Origin: an uncultured Catenibacterium sp.
GTDB taxonomy: Bacteria; Bacillota_I; Bacilli_A; Erysipelotrichales; Coprobacillaceae
Length of the DNA: 8,104 bases
Assembly: GCA_900764725.1 (NCBI GenBank)
Contig: CAAFPB010000568.1
Coordinates: forward strand, 1 to 8,104
Reading direction: 5' to 3'
Part shown: positions 6,507-8,104 of the stretch, piece by piece
Numbering within the stretch: position 1 is the stretch's first letter
How the letters are laid out: every line of letters starts with the position of its first letter
The notes under the pieces: generated by a model
The model's database searches: none
What the model was told of the DNA's origin: nothing
The model's input: the letters and a program-made list of their open reading frames with translations, nothing else
Made by a program: the position numbers and the translations under genes

Positions 6507-6536
6507 AAAAAAAGAAACCTGTGAATAGGTTTCTTA
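6507..6536 (-). terminator. Intrinsic terminator of the SWIM protein gene
   Basis: AAGAAACCT (minus strand 6535-6527) pairs perfectly over 9 bp with AGGTTTCTT (6520-6512) around a 6-nt loop, and continues into a U-run (6513-6507). The TAA stop codon (6536-6534) overlaps the first arm. Confidence 0.9.
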
Positions 6537-8104
6537 AGATACTTCTTTATGATGATTGATAGCTTCTATCACTTCTTGTCTTTTTACTTCATAAGCATCA
6601 CCTGTATGCTCATCTAAAATATCCAATGCTTTCTGATAGTCACCTTTTCTTACATAGTAATCAACATAATTGACTTGTACTGCTTCACTATCTGCATACT
6701 GAGCTACATAGTCAAGAATAACTGATTCTTCTTTTCCTGATTCTATAAGTAAATCCAAACCATATTTAGTCCAGCGTTCATAGATAATCTTTTGGAGTTC
6801 TCTGTCATCATAAAGAGATGAATAGAGAATCTTCTGATGAATAAGATTGAACTTCAAATCATAGAACTGCTTACTATCAAAATCATTTAAGAGTACTGGA
6901 TCAATCACACCTTCATAAAATGGCATACAGCAGTCACTATAAAGTTCCTTCACTGCATGAAATGCATCTTCTTGAGATGGATAGATGTTTATAAGTTGTC
7001 TCAAATACTCATGGATATCTGTAAGGATTTCATATACTTCATTCTTTGGATCTAAGCATGTGACTTTACTTAATGTACAAGCAATAAGTGCATGTGCTGT
7101 CTGGTAATCACGTATTGATATTAATTTACTTAAAGAGATACGAAGATACTTTTTCAACTTCTTTAAAAGTGTTGGTATATGATCTTCATTATCATTTATC
7201 AGTTCTACTAGATAGTCTAAGTATTTATCTTGAATTGTAGATGTTTCAATAAGATCAATAAAGCGTTGCTGTAAGGATTCATTGAATCTCATTTCATCAA
7301 ACAGGAGCTGTTCTAATTGATCTCTTGGAAGTGTATGAATACGTTCTTTGAGTTCTTTTATAAACTCAATATCTAGTTTCGCTTTGATATCATCGTAATC
7401 TTCATGTTCACTACATGCAAGTAATACAGCTGCCATATGTTTACAATGATGACCTTTATTGGCATATGGACAGTCACAATACATACCAGTGACCTGTTTA
7501 TCATTTAAATCTATAGTGACATGATAATCTTCTGATCCTTCTACTACAGCCGCAATACCATAAGGTTCCTGATAGAGCTTCTTGATCTTCTTTTTATAAA
7601 AATAATCATAACCACGCTTTAAGATGACATCTGTGAACTGGTCTGCCCAATCTATAATAATAAGATTTAAACAAGGTGAAATCTCCTTTTTCATCTTAAG
7701 TAAATCTTCATCTTCTTGATGATACTTTAATCCAAGTTCAATGACTTCAAGTGCTTTATTGTCATTTCTATTTTCTAGACAAACATTTGCATATTGAATA
7801 AATACAGGTGGATATTTATGGTATATATCAAGGAATTGAAGAATATCCTGATGGGATATATGTGCTTCTTGCATTAGTTTTAATCCTATTCTTATCCAGC
7901 AAAAATATTGCATACGTCCATCCCAGTTATCTGATAATACTTCACTACCTAGAATCATATGATTCACAATACGATACTTGTCTTCATATAATTCTTCATC
8001 ATTAAAACATTTTAAAAAGACTTCGTTGAGATAGTCTTCATCTTCTTTCTCATACTTATGAAAATGGTATTCTCTTTCAAATACATCCAATAAAGTCTTC
8101 TTAT
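6534..8104 (-). CDS. SWIM zinc-finger protein, 5' end beyond the window
   Basis: The frame is open through the right edge; a TTG at 8090 is the first usable codon but has no clear ribosome binding site and the frame continues upstream (KKTLLDVF), so the true start is outside. Counting from that TTG, 518 residues are present. A SWIM zinc finger is clear at 205-218: C205-x-C207-P, then C216-K-H218, in MYCDCPYANKGHHCKHMAA. Upstream is the segment that usually opens SWIM proteins (DWADQFTDVILKRGYDYFYKKKIKKL, given here in parts: about 147-172), so about 145 extra residues precede the normal beginning. Those residues and the C-terminus are helical and TPR-like and resemble each other. SWIM domains bind DNA or proteins; stand-alone bacterial members of this type have no established function. 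The protein looks cytosolic. It is transcribed alone and ends in its own terminator. Confidence 0.88.
   Translation of the reverse strand, partial: KKTLLDVFEREYHFHKYEKEDEDYLNEVFLKCFNDEELYEDKYRIVNHMILGSEVLSDNWDGRMQYFCWIRIGLKLMQEAHISHQDILQFLDIYHKYPPVFIQYANVCLENRNDNKALEVIELGLKYHQEDEDLLKMKKEISPCLNLIIIDWADQFTDVILKRGYDYFYKKKIKKLYQEPYGIAAVVEGSEDYHVTIDLNDKQVTGMYCDCPYANKGHHCKHMAAVLLACSEHEDYDDIKAKLDIEFIKELKERIHTLPRDQLEQLLFDEMRFNESLQQRFIDLIETSTIQDKYLDYLVELINDNEDHIPTLLKKLKKYLRISLSKLISIRDYQTAHALIACTLSKVTCLDPKNEVYEILTDIHEYLRQLINIYPSQEDAFHAVKELYSDCCMPFYEGVIDPVLLNDFDSKQFYDLKFNLIHQKILYSSLYDDRELQKIIYERWTKYGLDLLIESGKEESVILDYVAQYADSEAVQVNYVDYYVRKGDYQKALDILDEHTGDAYEVKRQEVIEAINHHKEVS

Noticed and set aside
7808..8005. 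Short open frames on the opposite strand of the SWIM, ABC, map and ferredoxin genes
   Set aside because: They lie antisense or out of frame within well-supported genes, have no ribosome binding sites or recognisable domains, and look like chance openings.

Overview
The window looks like a metagenomic or draft-assembly contig from a low-GC Gram-positive bacterium, probably a gut Erysipelotrichia or related Firmicute. This rests on the AT-rich coding sequence, strong AAGGAG/GGAGG ribosome binding sites, TATAAT-type promoters, and a gene set typical of gut Firmicutes: an EFR1-type ferredoxin, a SEC-C-tagged methionine aminopeptidase, a YwqG/DUF1963 protein and a SWIM zinc-finger protein. The genus assignment is inference. 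The first 21 bases are not biological: they match the 3' end of the Illumina TruSeq read-2 adapter, so the left edge is a library artefact.

Layout from left to right, almost all on the minus strand. (1) An AAA-ATPase-like gene, cut off at its C-terminal side by the adapter (22-787). (2) An EFR1-family flavodoxin/ferredoxin gene (862-1605), whose frame is interrupted by a TGA where the surrounding motif calls for tryptophan. (3) The only plus-strand gene, a type I methionine aminopeptidase with an N-terminal SEC-C zinc motif (1690-2550). It converges with zero spacing on (4) a YwqG/DUF1963 gene (2551-3375). (5) A compact marR-tauE operon (4639-3430) with a clear promoter, a 20-bp palindromic operator over its start site and a terminator overlapping its last stop codon. 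(6) An ABC exporter (permease plus ATPase, 6420-4706) split into two frames at an (AT)5 tract. (7) A SWIM zinc-finger protein running off the right edge (6534-8104), with its own terminator.

The genes are mostly independent transcription units separated by intrinsic terminators, several of which include the stop codon of the gene they end. The one obvious operon is marR-tauE, where the regulator probably represses itself and the adjacent TauE/SafE-type anion exporter. I see no CRISPR array, RNA gene, insertion sequence or defence island, and nothing that amounts to a new multi-gene system. The points most worth a second look are the two broken genes (nonsense codon and dinucleotide-repeat frameshift), the marR operator, the composite architecture of the SWIM protein, and the adapter contamination, which also means base-level errors should be excluded before biological conclusions are drawn.
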